Of a stretch of DNA of 64,000 nt, positions 37,969-47,016 are shown in pieces; positions within the stretch are counted from its first letter, which is position 1, and the number at the start of each line of letters is the position of its first letter. The DNA is from an uncultured Lentisphaerota bacterium (lineage in GTDB: Bacteria; Verrucomicrobiota; Lentisphaeria; Oligosphaerales; CAITYL01). A program made the translations under genes and the position numbers. The stretch lies in NCBI GenBank assembly GCA_903921725.1, contig CAIXRA010000011.1:82951-146950 (forward strand), written 5' to 3'. The notes under the pieces were generated by a model. It searched no databases, had not been told where the DNA came from, and was given only the letters and a program-made list of their open reading frames with translations.

Positions 37969-39852
37969 TTATTCCACCGGGTTTTGCAGGAACGCCGCGA
38001 TGTCCTCGGCGAGGCTGGCGGCGTCGAGGCGGAAGCGGCGGCGAAGGTCGGCTTCGGGGCCCCAGGGCAGGACGGTGTCGGCGGGCCAGCCGCGGCGGAG
38101 GATGCCGCGGTGCCGCGGCGCTTGCAGCAGGAGGTCGGCGGCGATGCCGGCCAGGCCGCCGCTCAGCACGTGGTTCTCCAGCGTCACGACGGGCATGGCG
38201 GCGGCGTGCCGGAGGAAAAGTTCCGAATCGAACGGCTGCAGGAATCGCGGATTGACGACCGTCGCCCGGATGCCGCGCACGGCGAGCAGATCCGCCACTT
38301 CCAGTGCCAAAAGGGTTTCGCGGCCGGCGGCCCAGATGGCGACATCGGGGCCTTCGCGCAGGAGCTCCGCCTTGCCCCATTCCAGCGGCGTGCGCGTCTG
38401 AACCGGGAGTGCGGAGGCGCCGCCGCGCGGGTAGCGCAGCATCCCCGGCCCGTTGCGGGCGATGAGCAGGGAGAGCATGCCCCGCAGCTCGGCGTCGTCG
38501 GACGGCTGGAGCACGGCCAGGTTGGGCAGCGTGCGCCAGAAGCCGAGGTCGTGGATGCCGGAGTGCGTCGGGCCGTCCTCGACATAGCCGGCGCGGTCAA
38601 GACAGAAGACGACCGGCAGATTCTGGAGGCAGACGTCGTGGAAGACGCAGTCCATGGCGCGCTGCATGAAGCTGGCGTAGATGGCGACGACGGGGCGGTA
38701 GCCGGCGGCGGCGAGGCCGGCGGCGAAAACGACCGCGTGCTCCTCGGCGATGCCGACGTCCCGCAGGTGGTCCGGGAATTTTTCGCGCAGCGGCTTGAGT
38801 CCGGTGCCGGAGCACATGCCGGCGGTGATGGCGAGGACCTGGCGGTTTTTCCCGACCTCGTCGCAGAGCGCGTTGCCGAGTGCGGCGGAAAAGCTGGCGC
38901 CGCCGGCCTTGTCGATGCAGGCGGTTCCAGTGGCGGGATTGAACGGGCCGATGCCGTGGAACGTCTCGGGGGCGGCCTCGGCGGGCGCGTAACCCTGCCC
39001 CTTGCGCGTCAGCACGTGGAGCACGATCGGCTGGCGCAGGCGGCGCAGGTTCTGGAAGGTGCGGACCAGCCCCGGCAGGTCATGCCCGTCCACCGGGCCG
39101 ATATAGCGCAGGCCGAGCTCCTCGAACAGCGTGCCGTGGACCAGGACGCCCTTGGTCATCTCCTCAATGCGGTGAATCGCCTTGCGCGCCGGCGGGCCGA
39201 TGTGCGGAATCCGTGCGATGAAGTGGGCGACGCCGTCGCGGAAGCGGTTGTACGACTCCGCCGAGATGACGCGGCTGAGGTAGTGCGCGACGGCGCCGAC
39301 ATTGGGGGCGATGGACATCTTGTTGTCGTTGAGGACGAGGATGAAGTCCTTCGTGGTCTCGACGATGTTGTTGATTCCCTCCAGCGAGACGCCGCAGCCG
39401 AGCGCGCCGTCCCCGACCACCGCCACAACCCGGCCGTTCCCGCCCGCCTGGTCACGTGCGGCGGCGAATCCGAGCGCCGCGGAGATGGCGGTTCCGGCGT
39501 GCCCGGCGCCGAATGCGTCGCAGGTGCTTTCCTGTCGGTGCTGGAAGCCGCAGCAGCCGTCCGACTGGCGAAGGTTCTGGAACAGCGCCCGGCGGCCGGT
39601 GAGCAGCTTGTGGACGTAGGCCTGGTGCCCTGTGTCCCAGACAATCGTGTCGGCGGGTGGATCAAAGACGCGGAGCAGGGCGATGGTCAGCTCGACGGCA
39701 CCGAGGTTGGGCCCGAGGTGGCCACCGGTGCGGGATACGACCTCGACCAGTTCTGCGCGGATCTCGGCCGCCAGTGCGGGCAGCTCCGACTCCGGCAGTC
39801 GCCGCAGGTCGGCGGGTGAATGGATTGAATCCAGCAACGGGCGTGGGGTCAT
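37969..39852 (-). CDS. dxs: 1-deoxy-D-xylulose-5-phosphate synthase
   Basis: A 627-residue thiamine-diphosphate enzyme making DXP from pyruvate and glyceraldehyde-3-phosphate, the first step of the MEP isoprenoid pathway. Visible are RTGGHLGPNLGAVELTIAL, the ThDP motif GDGALGCGVSLEGINN...ILVLNDNKMSI, and the transketolase-like pyrimidine domain with DVGIAEEHAVVFAAGLA. The start ATG at 39852 overlaps the prephenate dehydrogenase stop by 4 bp with GGGGAGG upstream, so the genes are translationally coupled. A longer frame to 40281 overlaps the upstream gene and is spurious. Confidence 0.95.
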   Translation of the reverse strand: MTPRPLLDSIHSPADLRRLPESELPALAAEIRAELVEVVSRTGGHLGPNLGAVELTIALLRVFDPPADTIVWDTGHQAYVHKLLTGRRALFQNLRQSDGCCGFQHRQESTCDAFGAGHAGTAISAALGFAAARDQAGGNGRVVAVVGDGALGCGVSLEGINNIVETTKDFILVLNDNKMSIAPNVGAVAHYLSRVISAESYNRFRDGVAHFIARIPHIGPPARKAIHRIEEMTKGVLVHGTLFEELGLRYIGPVDGHDLPGLVRTFQNLRRLRQPIVLHVLTRKGQGYAPAEAAPETFHGIGPFNPATGTACIDKAGGASFSAALGNALCDEVGKNRQVLAITAGMCSGTGLKPLREKFPDHLRDVGIAEEHAVVFAAGLAAAGYRPVVAIYASFMQRAMDCVFHDVCLQNLPVVFCLDRAGYVEDGPTHSGIHDLGFWRTLPNLAVLQPSDDAELRGMLSLLIARNGPGMLRYPRGGASALPVQTRTPLEWGKAELLREGPDVAIWAAGRETLLALEVADLLAVRGIRATVVNPRFLQPFDSELFLRHAAAMPVVTLENHVLSGGLAGIAADLLLQAPRHRGILRRGWPADTVLPWGPEADLRRRFRLDAASLAEDIAAFLQNPVE

Positions 39853-40763
39853 GGGGCCTCCCCGTCCAGCTTGCGCCGGGCGGCCAGCCAGCGGGCGCGG
39901 AGCTCGCCGCCGGAACGGAGGAACCCGGCCACGGCTTCGGCGTCGTTGCTTTCCAGCGCGCGGCGCGCGATGGCGATCTCGGCCTCCAACTCGTCCAGCG
40001 CCCGGAGAATCTCGCCGCGGTTCGCCTGGCAGATCTCCGTCCACATCTCGATGGAGCTGGAGGCGATGCGGGTGAAATCGCGGAAACCGCCGGCGGTGCC
40101 GTACACGGCCTCGTCGTCCTTGAGCACGGCGCGGACGGTGGCGGCGGCGACGATGTGCAGGGCGTGGCTGGTGCGCGCGGTGAGCGTATCGTGGCGCCCG
40201 GGTGCGATCTCGTGCGTTCGCGCCCCGAGCCGTTTCCAGAAGGTGTGCAGCGCCCGCACCGCTGCGGCGTCCGTCCCACACCCCGGCGTGAGGAAGACAA
40301 CGGCGCGCTGGTAGAGGCCGGCCTGCGCGTGGGCGAGCCCCGATTTCTCGGAGCCGGCCATGGGATGGCTGCCGGCGAAGCGGACGCCGTGCGCCGCCAG
40401 AGCCGGGGTCAGCGCCTCCACCAGTTCAAGCTTCGTGCTGCCGACGTCGGTGACGACGGCTTCCCTGCGGAAGAGCGCGGCGTGCATCTTCCCGAACTCG
40501 ACGCAGCGCGCGACCGGGAGGCAGAGCACCGTCAGGTCCGCCTGCGGCAGGATCTCCCCGGCATCGGTTGAGCCGGCGTCGATCATGCCGCGCTCCAAAG
40601 CCTCGGCGACGGACTCCGCACGGCGCGCCCAGCCGAGCACGCGCGGTGGCGCGTCCCAACGCTTCAGCGCCAATCCGAGCGAGCCGCCGAGAAGGCCGAG
40701 CCCGACGATGGCGACGGTCCGCGGAAAGCCGTCCTCCCCTTCAGTTGTTCCGGACTGCTTCAT
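39849..40763 (-). CDS. tyrA: Prephenate/arogenate dehydrogenase
   Basis: A 304-residue NAD(P)-dependent enzyme of tyrosine synthesis. The Rossmann motif GLGLLGGSLGLAL lies near the start, followed by DVGSTKLELVEAL and FAGSHPMAGSEKSGLAHA, the latter typical of the prephenate dehydrogenase active site, and by ASSSIEMWTEICQANR in the helical domain. No chorismate mutase or ACT domain is attached. The ATG at 40763 gives the family length; residues before it are low-complexity. Coupled to dxs. Confidence 0.92.
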   Translation of the reverse strand: MKQSGTTEGEDGFPRTVAIVGLGLLGGSLGLALKRWDAPPRVLGWARRAESVAEALERGMIDAGSTDAGEILPQADLTVLCLPVARCVEFGKMHAALFRREAVVTDVGSTKLELVEALTPALAAHGVRFAGSHPMAGSEKSGLAHAQAGLYQRAVVFLTPGCGTDAAAVRALHTFWKRLGARTHEIAPGRHDTLTARTSHALHIVAAATVRAVLKDDEAVYGTAGGFRDFTRIASSSIEMWTEICQANRGEILRALDELEAEIAIARRALESNDAEAVAGFLRSGGELRARWLAARRKLDGEAP

Positions 40764-41357
40764 GGCGGATAATATAGCGCGGCACGCGTCCATGAAAGCC
40801 GGGGCCCAAAAAATACTTTGCGGCGCAAAGCTAAAGCGCAAGAGGTCCGGCGGACAGGCGCCGCTCGGGCGGGCGTCCAGACTCGGCGGGTGATCTCCCG
40901 CAGAGCGTGGAGACTTTGCCCCCGCCCCTTTCATAAAACATGCAGGGTAATTCAAGCACAAGCAGGCAGGCGGCATCCGAATTCAGAGGTTCCACCCCCG
41001 CAATCGGAAAGCCGGCTTAACTGGCATATCCGGCACACCGGACGAAAAACAAAGGCGCGGATGACGCAGTGCGGCGCTATCAAGCGGAGTTTGTTGGTTA
41101 AAAACGAGCGATTCGGTTATCTATTTGATCGTTTCTGCCATTTTTATTTTCATGTCAACGCCTAAATTAGTCACCATCGGTGAGATTTTCTTCCTTCGGT
41201 GTGCATGACAGTCGAGCGTCGCCGAATGATATAGTCATAAAATCTTTAATGGTAGTTGATTGTGTCTTATTTTTGCAACGGAAGGCCTCACGGCCATCGC
41301 CCCCCCCGTCCGTCATGGGCGGGAGTCAATGCCAGCGCAATGCAGGATGTACATCAA
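40764..41357. other. Intergenic region with the first copy of a 35-bp repeat
   Basis: No convincing gene. It holds the promoter side of the tyrA-dxs operon and, at 41111-41146, a copy of an AT-rich repeat found again at 42132-42166. From about 41080 the composition is markedly AT-rich. Confidence 0.5.
41111..41146 (+). repeat. Copy 1 of a 35-bp direct repeat
   Basis: ATTCGGTTATCTATTTGATC, then GTTTCTGCCATTTTTA. Copy 2 at 42132-42166 differs at about four of the first 34 positions. They flank the hypothetical gene at 41358. Confidence 0.7.
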
Positions 41358-41876
41358 ATGACACAAAAGCATTCCCAACCCGAAGAACACATTTCCTCGT
41401 TTTTCTCCTGGTATCACGGGGAGCACGATATGGAAGAGGACTGGGAAACGCGCATTTCCCGTTATGTGGCGACAACACCGTGCGGGGTGGTGGAGATAAT
41501 CCTGGGTGAACTGAGGCGGATTGAGTCGCGGCTTTCAATGAACATCAGGAAGATGGTACGGGCGGACGCGCGGCGCGACGATGACCGAGAGAATGAACTC
41601 TGCTACAAAGAGTGGATTTCCAGCCTTGCCAACTTTATGGAAATCGAGCTGGTGATGAGGTTGACCGCCCAGTCTTGCCGGACGGCCCACGGACAGGCAA
41701 CGCAGAGGGCGGACATGCCCTCCGTGTTGCAGGCTGCGGAAACGACCGGCGAAATCTGCGCGGAAGACGCGGAACCCGCGCGCCCCGTGATGCACGGTGA
41801 TGATGCGTGGCTGAGCCGCATCAAGCACCGCATCCGGGGACCCCGGATGCGAATGGCCGACGATATGCCGCGCTGA
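41358..41876 (+). CDS. Hypothetical protein, possibly lineage-specific
   Basis: A 172-residue protein if started at the ATG at 41358 (AGGA about 11 nt upstream); an ATG at 41340 is also possible. It is hydrophilic, with a helical middle part (VEIILGELRRIESRLSMNIRKMVRADARRDDD) and no signal peptide or catalytic motif. It lies between two copies of a 35-bp repeat. Codon use is acceptable for the window. I do not recognise it. Confidence 0.45.
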   Translation: MTQKHSQPEEHISSFFSWYHGEHDMEEDWETRISRYVATTPCGVVEIILGELRRIESRLSMNIRKMVRADARRDDDRENELCYKEWISSLANFMEIELVMRLTAQSCRTAHGQATQRADMPSVLQAAETTGEICAEDAEPARPVMHGDDAWLSRIKHRIRGPRMRMADDMPR

Positions 41877-42266
41877 GGGGAACACCGCGCATCCCCCGGT
41901 CTTTTTGCAGAACATGCGTAACCCGATCCGGTCACCCGCATGGAGTGTGGTGGCACGCCCCCGCTTCGGCGTGGTGCGGCACGATGCGCCGGATTTTTAC
42001 CACGGGGGAAAAACAGTGTCGCGCCACTGCAATTCAGCGCCATCCGCGGCACGGATTCCGGACGGCCGCATTCAATCGTAGAAAACTGGTGAATCACGAG
42101 GCGGAGCACGCGTTCCGCCAAACTTTGATTAATTCGGCTATCTCTTTGATCGTTTTGGCCATTTTAAACCGCACAATCATCGTTATGGTAAGGGGTCAAT
42201 CTGTGTTGCTGTTTCGATTGTTTTCGTAAAAACCAATCATTCCATCATCCGACAAGGAGGCAGACC
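41877..42266. other. 390-bp region upstream of the glycan-degradation cluster
   Basis: No gene. It contains repeat copy 2 (42132-42166) and ends with AAGGAGG 8 nt before the galM start. The cluster's promoter is expected here; the repeat is a candidate regulator site about 100 bp upstream of the start. Confidence 0.45.
42132..42166 (+). repeat. Copy 2 of the 35-bp direct repeat
   Basis: ATTCGGCTATCTCTTTGATC, then GTTTTGGCCATTTTA, 1021 bp after copy 1 and in the same orientation. Confidence 0.7.
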
Positions 42267-43451
42267 ATGGGAAAGCTATTGTATTCCGGAGCTTTGGCCG
42301 CAGTGGCGGCACTCGTCATCGTCACCACGGGTTGCGCCATGCTTGAGCACGCCGCCTGCGCCGTGTCCAAAACGGCCGGCAAGTTGCCGGTGCCGGAAGT
42401 CTATGGAAAACTTCCCGACGGCCGCACCGCCAAGATTTTCACCCTCACCAATGCCAACGGCCTGAAGGCCCGCGTCACCGAGTACGGCGCGATTCTGGTC
42501 AGCCTAGAGGCGCCGGACCGCGCCGGCAAAATGGCCGACCTCACGCATGGCTATGACTCGCTGGCTGGCTGGCTCACCAACAGCTCCTATTTCGGATCCA
42601 CGGTCGGCCGCTACGCCAACCGGATCGCCGCCGGCAAGTTCACGGTCGACGGCCAGGCCTATGCGCTCGCCACCAACAACGAGCCCGGCGGCATTCCCTG
42701 CCACCTGCACGGCGGCAAGGTCGGTTTCGACAAGGTGCTGTGGGACGGCGTTCCGGTGGTCGTCGGAGGCACGCCCGGCGTTGCCTTCACCTACACCAGC
42801 CGCGACGGCGAGGAGGGGTATCCCGGCACGCTGAAGGTCACGGTCACCTATCTGCTCACCGAGGCCGATGAACTCAAGATCTTCTTCAAAGCGGTCACCG
42901 ACAAGGCCACCGTAATCAACCTCTGCCATCACAGCTACTGGAACCTGACGGGCGACCACACGCAGACCATTCTCGGGCACCGGCTCATGCTCAACGCATC
43001 CCACTACCTGCCGACCACGGCCGGCTTGATTCCGACCGGTGAGATTGCCGCCGTGGCGGGCACGCCGATGGATTTCACCACGCCGCATGCGATCGGTGAA
43101 CGGATCAACCAAGCGTTTGAGGCGCTCAAGTTGGGCGGCGGATATGACCATTGCTGGGTCGTCGATGGCCGGCCAGGGCAAGTCCGCCTGGCCGCCGACG
43201 CCTACGATCCGGTCAGCGGCCGCGGCATGAAGATTTTCACCGACCAGGCCGGCGTCCAGTTCTACTCCGGCAATTTCCTCGACGGCAAGGCGGTCGGCAA
43301 GGGGGGCACCGCCTACCAGCACCGCACGGCCTTCTGCCTTGAGACCGAGCGGTTTCCCGATTCCCCCAACCAGCCGGGGTTCGCCTCCGCCGTGCTGCGG
43401 CCGGGCGAAGTCTACACCCACACGATGATCCACCAGTTCTATTGCAAGTAA
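42267..43451 (+). CDS. galM: Aldose 1-epimerase (galactose mutarotase) lipoprotein
   Basis: A 394-residue GalM-family enzyme interconverting sugar anomers. The start is a lipoprotein signal with lipobox TTGC (Cys23), so it is probably tethered in the periplasm; most GalM proteins are cytoplasmic. Family features: NANGLKARVTEYGAILVSLEAPDR, FGSTVGRYANRIAAGKF, the catalytic His in LCHHSYWNLTG, and Glu in AFCLETERFPDSPNQP. AAGGAGG lies 8 nt upstream. As first gene of the cluster it would help equilibrate sugars released by the downstream glycosidases. Confidence 0.93.
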   Translation: MGKLLYSGALAAVAALVIVTTGCAMLEHAACAVSKTAGKLPVPEVYGKLPDGRTAKIFTLTNANGLKARVTEYGAILVSLEAPDRAGKMADLTHGYDSLAGWLTNSSYFGSTVGRYANRIAAGKFTVDGQAYALATNNEPGGIPCHLHGGKVGFDKVLWDGVPVVVGGTPGVAFTYTSRDGEEGYPGTLKVTVTYLLTEADELKIFFKAVTDKATVINLCHHSYWNLTGDHTQTILGHRLMLNASHYLPTTAGLIPTGEIAAVAGTPMDFTTPHAIGERINQAFEALKLGGGYDHCWVVDGRPGQVRLAADAYDPVSGRGMKIFTDQAGVQFYSGNFLDGKAVGKGGTAYQHRTAFCLETERFPDSPNQPGFASAVLRPGEVYTHTMIHQFYCK

Positions 43452-43509
43452 GGGAACGCGGAGATGTTGCGGCCGGGCGCCGTGCATTGCGGAAACAGGA
43501 GACCACGAC

Positions 43510-44571
43510 ATGCGGAACCATTGTTGCTCGACAATTCGGCCGGTTGCCAAGGGATTGAGGCGTCTTTTTGCCGGTTTCGGGTGTTTGGCCCTTGCCGGAT
43601 TCCTGACGGCGCCGGCGGCCGCGGCAGAGGCTCCGGGTGCGGCGGCGGCTCTCGCTGCGTCGGTAATCCGGGGAAAATTCGTGGTGCTCGCGCATCGGGG
43701 TGCCAGCGCCGTCCGTCCGGAGCACACCCTTGGCGGCTACCAGCTGGCGATGGAACTGGGCGCCGACTACATCGAGCCGGACCTGCGCAGAACCAAGGAC
43801 GGTGTCTTCATCGCGCTGCATGACGACTCCCTGAACCGGACCACGGATGTGGCGGCCAAGCCGGAGTTTGCCGCCCGTGCGCGGAAGGACAACAAAGGGC
43901 GCCCCTACTGGTTTCCCGCCGACTTCACCCTCGCCGAAATCAAGACACTGCGGACAAAGCAGGCGAACAGCCGGCGGTCGGCCCAATTCGACAACAAGGA
44001 GGCGATTCCCACGCTGGAGGAGATTGTGAATCTGGCCCGGGCATATCGCGTGAAGACCGGGCGGATTGTCGGCCTGATTCCGGAACTGCGGGGGGATGCC
44101 GATGCATTCGTCACGTTTGTCCGCGAGCATGGCCTGGAGGAGCCGGCCCGGGGGGTTCCGCTCTACCTGCAGTCGTTTAATCTGGGCGACCTCAAGAAAG
44201 CCCTGCCGCAGCTCAAGTCACCCGGCGCCTGGCTCCTGACCAAGTGGCCGGACCAGAAGCAGCAGGCAGAGTTGACGGGAGTCGTTGACGCGGTTGCGGT
44301 GAGCAAGAATCTGGTGCTGGCGGATGATGCACGGGCGCGCATCGGGGAGATGCATGCGGCGGGGTTCGACGTGATTGCGTGGACCTTTGCGGATGATGAC
44401 TTTGACAAGAAGCGTTTCAAGAGCGGGCGGGAAGAGATGGCGGCCGCGCTGGACAACGGGGTGGACGCTTTCTTCACGGACTCTTCCGGCACCGGTGCCG
44501 AGCTCCGCAACCAGCGGCGGGCCGCCGCCGGTGATGCGGCCGGCCACAAAAAGACCATCGAGAACCAATAA
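43510..44571 (+). CDS. Glycerophosphodiester phosphodiesterase, exported
   Basis: A 353-residue GDPD-fold protein with an N-terminal hydrophobic export signal (FAGFGCLALAGFLTAPAAAAEA). Catalytic signatures are LAHRGASAVRPEHTLGGY, DYIEPDLRRTKDGVFIALHDDSLNRTT and, at the end, VIAWTFADDD. It should split glycerophosphodiesters to glycerol-3-phosphate and an alcohol in the periplasm; in a glycan cluster it may act on phosphodiester-linked decorations (inference). Confidence 0.9.
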   Translation: MRNHCCSTIRPVAKGLRRLFAGFGCLALAGFLTAPAAAAEAPGAAAALAASVIRGKFVVLAHRGASAVRPEHTLGGYQLAMELGADYIEPDLRRTKDGVFIALHDDSLNRTTDVAAKPEFAARARKDNKGRPYWFPADFTLAEIKTLRTKQANSRRSAQFDNKEAIPTLEEIVNLARAYRVKTGRIVGLIPELRGDADAFVTFVREHGLEEPARGVPLYLQSFNLGDLKKALPQLKSPGAWLLTKWPDQKQQAELTGVVDAVAVSKNLVLADDARARIGEMHAAGFDVIAWTFADDDFDKKRFKSGREEMAAALDNGVDAFFTDSSGTGAELRNQRRAAAGDAAGHKKTIENQ

Positions 44572-44586
44572 GGAACAAAGACACAG

Positions 44587-47016
44587 ATGAAACATCTTCT
44601 TGCCACACTGATTTTGACGACGATGCCCGTGATTGCCGAACCGGCGGCTCCGATCACGCCTGTACCCTTTACGCAAGTGCATCTCGATGATGCCTTCTGG
44701 AAGCCGCGTCTTGAGACCAACCGCACGGTGACGGTTCCGACCTGCTTCAAGAAGTGCGAGGAAACCCGGATTCCCAACTTCCGGCGGGCGGCCAAGCTCG
44801 AGGACGGCGGTTTCCGCGGGATTCCCTTCGACGATTCCGATGTCTACAAAGTGATGGAAGGGGCCGCCTACTGCCTGGCGACGCAAAAGGATCCGGTGCT
44901 CGAAAAATACATGGATGATCTGATCGCCGTCATGGCCAAGGCGCAGGAAGCCGATGGCTATCTCTATACCCCCCGCACCATCCATGGCGCCAAGGCGCCG
45001 GGCCGCGCCAGCAACGTCCGCTGGCTGAACGAAATGGGCGGCGTGAACGGTGACGACAGCCACGAACTCTATTGCGCCGGGCACATGTACGAGGCGGCGG
45101 TCGCCTACTACCAGACCACCGGCAAGCGCAGCTTTCTCGATGTCGCCGCCAGGAACGCCGATTTGATCAACAAGACTTGGGGACCGGGACCGGAACAACT
45201 GAAGATCAGTCCGGGACACCAGGAAATCGAACTGGCTCTGGTGAAATTGAGCCAGGCGACCGGCGAACGGAAATACCTTGACCTGGCCAAGTTTCTCCTC
45301 GACTGCCGCGGCCATTACCGCCGGCCGGCGGCCACAAAAGTTCCGTTTGGCGACGAGTATTACTCCAACAAGGTTCCGGTCACCGAACTTACTGAAGCGG
45401 TCGGGCACTCGGTGCGCACCGGCTACATGTTGTCGGGCATGACCGATGTCGCCAGTCTTTTCAACGACGCGGCCTATGCCAAATCGGTGGATGCGGTCTG
45501 GGCCGACACCGTTGGCTCCAAGCTCTATCTTCATGGCGGCGTCGGTGCGATTGCCGGCCAGGAAGGTTTTGGCGCGCCGTACCAGCTTCCCAACAATGGC
45601 TACAACGAAACCTGCGCCGCCATCGCCATGTGCCTGTGGAACCAGCGGATGTTCCTGCTTCACGGCGACGCCAAGTACATTGACGTGCTGGAACGGACGC
45701 TGTACAACGGGTTCCTCTCCGGCGTTTCGCTCTCCGGCGATCATTTCTTCTATCCCAACCCGCTGGTCTCCAAGGGCGGTTATGGCCGCAGCGCCTGGTT
45801 CGGCTGCGCCTGCTGTCCGGTCAATGTCTGCCGGTTCCTGCCCTCGATGCCGGGCTTTGTCTATGCCGTTCGCAACGATCAGCTCTACGTCAATCTTTAT
45901 GCAGGCGGCAGCGCTGAATCCGAAGTGGCCGGCACCAAGCTTGGCCTGAAGCAGGAAACCCAATATCCCTGGGATGGTGCAATCAAGCTGACGCTGACCC
46001 CGGCCAAGGCCACCAGCTTCTCAGTGCGGCTGCGCATTCCCGGCTGGGCCCGCCAGCAGCCGCTTCCCACCGGTCTCTACCGGTATGCCGACCAGGAAAA
46101 GCCGCGGGTCGAGTTGATGGTCAACGGGAAGGCGGAAAAAATTGTCCTCGATAAAGGCTATGCCGTGATTACCCGTGAGTGGCGGGCCGGCGACACCGTG
46201 TCGGTGAATTTTGAGATGTCGGTGCGCCGCGTGGTGGCCGATGAGCGGGTCAAGGATGATGCCGGCCGTGTAGCGCTCGAGCGCGGGCCGCTGGTGTACT
46301 GCCTTGAAGGGATCGACCATGGCGGCAAGATCTTCCAACTGGCCCTCCCCGATGATGCCAAGCTGACAACCCAGTCCCGTCCCGACCTGTTGGGCGGCGT
46401 GACCGTGATTGCGGGGCAGGGGATTGCCGTCAAGCGTCAGGCGGACGGTTCGGTTGCCGCGGAGCCTGTCGCACTTACGGCGGTTCCCTATTACGCCTGG
46501 TGCAACCGCGGTGCCGGACAGATGCAGGTCTGGTTGCCGCGCACCGCCAAGGGTGCCCAGCCGCTGCCGCAGTCAACCCTGGCCGGCGACAGCAAGGCGA
46601 CCGCTTCCCATGGCAATAATGAAGATGGCTTCGAAGCCCTCAACGATGGCCTTCTGCCAAAAGACTCCTGCGATCACGACATTCCGCGCATGACCTGGTG
46701 GAGCCACAAGGGAACCACCGAGTGGGTCCAGTACGAGTTCGCCAAGCCCGCCAAGGTCGGTTCCGTCACGGCCTGGTGGTTTGACGACCAACGGCGCAAA
46801 GGCGGCTGCCGCGTCCCGGCGAGCTGCCAAGTCCAGTGGCTCGACGGCAAGAGCTGGAAGCCGGTGGACGGGCAATCGGCCAGCGGCTGCGCGATTGACC
46901 GCGCCAACACCATCACCTTTACCCCGGTGACCACCTCGGCGTTGCGCCTGCAGGTCAAACTGCAGGAAGGCTTCTCCGGCGGCCTCCTCGAATGGCAGGT
47001 CATGGAGGCAAAATGA
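44587..47016 (+). CDS. GH127 beta-L-arabinofuranosidase-like enzyme with C-terminal beta domain
   Basis: An 809-residue exported protein (signal MKHLLATLILTTMPVIAEP). The family 127 catalytic set is visible: Glu341 and Cys343 in YNETCAA, Cys409-Cys410 in GCACCPVN, the Zn-bound Cys site of this family. Hence beta-L-arabinofuranose is the likely substrate. The (alpha/alpha)6 barrel covers about residues 30-430 and beta domains follow. The last ~140 residues (ATASHGNNEDGFEALNDG..., ESVQYEFAKPAKV-like) resemble a galactose-binding/discoidin fold. The stop overlaps the next start by ATGA, coupling translation. Confidence 0.9.
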   Translation: MKHLLATLILTTMPVIAEPAAPITPVPFTQVHLDDAFWKPRLETNRTVTVPTCFKKCEETRIPNFRRAAKLEDGGFRGIPFDDSDVYKVMEGAAYCLATQKDPVLEKYMDDLIAVMAKAQEADGYLYTPRTIHGAKAPGRASNVRWLNEMGGVNGDDSHELYCAGHMYEAAVAYYQTTGKRSFLDVAARNADLINKTWGPGPEQLKISPGHQEIELALVKLSQATGERKYLDLAKFLLDCRGHYRRPAATKVPFGDEYYSNKVPVTELTEAVGHSVRTGYMLSGMTDVASLFNDAAYAKSVDAVWADTVGSKLYLHGGVGAIAGQEGFGAPYQLPNNGYNETCAAIAMCLWNQRMFLLHGDAKYIDVLERTLYNGFLSGVSLSGDHFFYPNPLVSKGGYGRSAWFGCACCPVNVCRFLPSMPGFVYAVRNDQLYVNLYAGGSAESEVAGTKLGLKQETQYPWDGAIKLTLTPAKATSFSVRLRIPGWARQQPLPTGLYRYADQEKPRVELMVNGKAEKIVLDKGYAVITREWRAGDTVSVNFEMSVRRVVADERVKDDAGRVALERGPLVYCLEGIDHGGKIFQLALPDDAKLTTQSRPDLLGGVTVIAGQGIAVKRQADGSVAAEPVALTAVPYYAWCNRGAGQMQVWLPRTAKGAQPLPQSTLAGDSKATASHGNNEDGFEALNDGLLPKDSCDHDIPRMTWWSHKGTTEWVQYEFAKPAKVGSVTAWWFDDQRRKGGCRVPASCQVQWLDGKSWKPVDGQSASGCAIDRANTITFTPVTTSALRLQVKLQEGFSGGLLEWQVMEAK

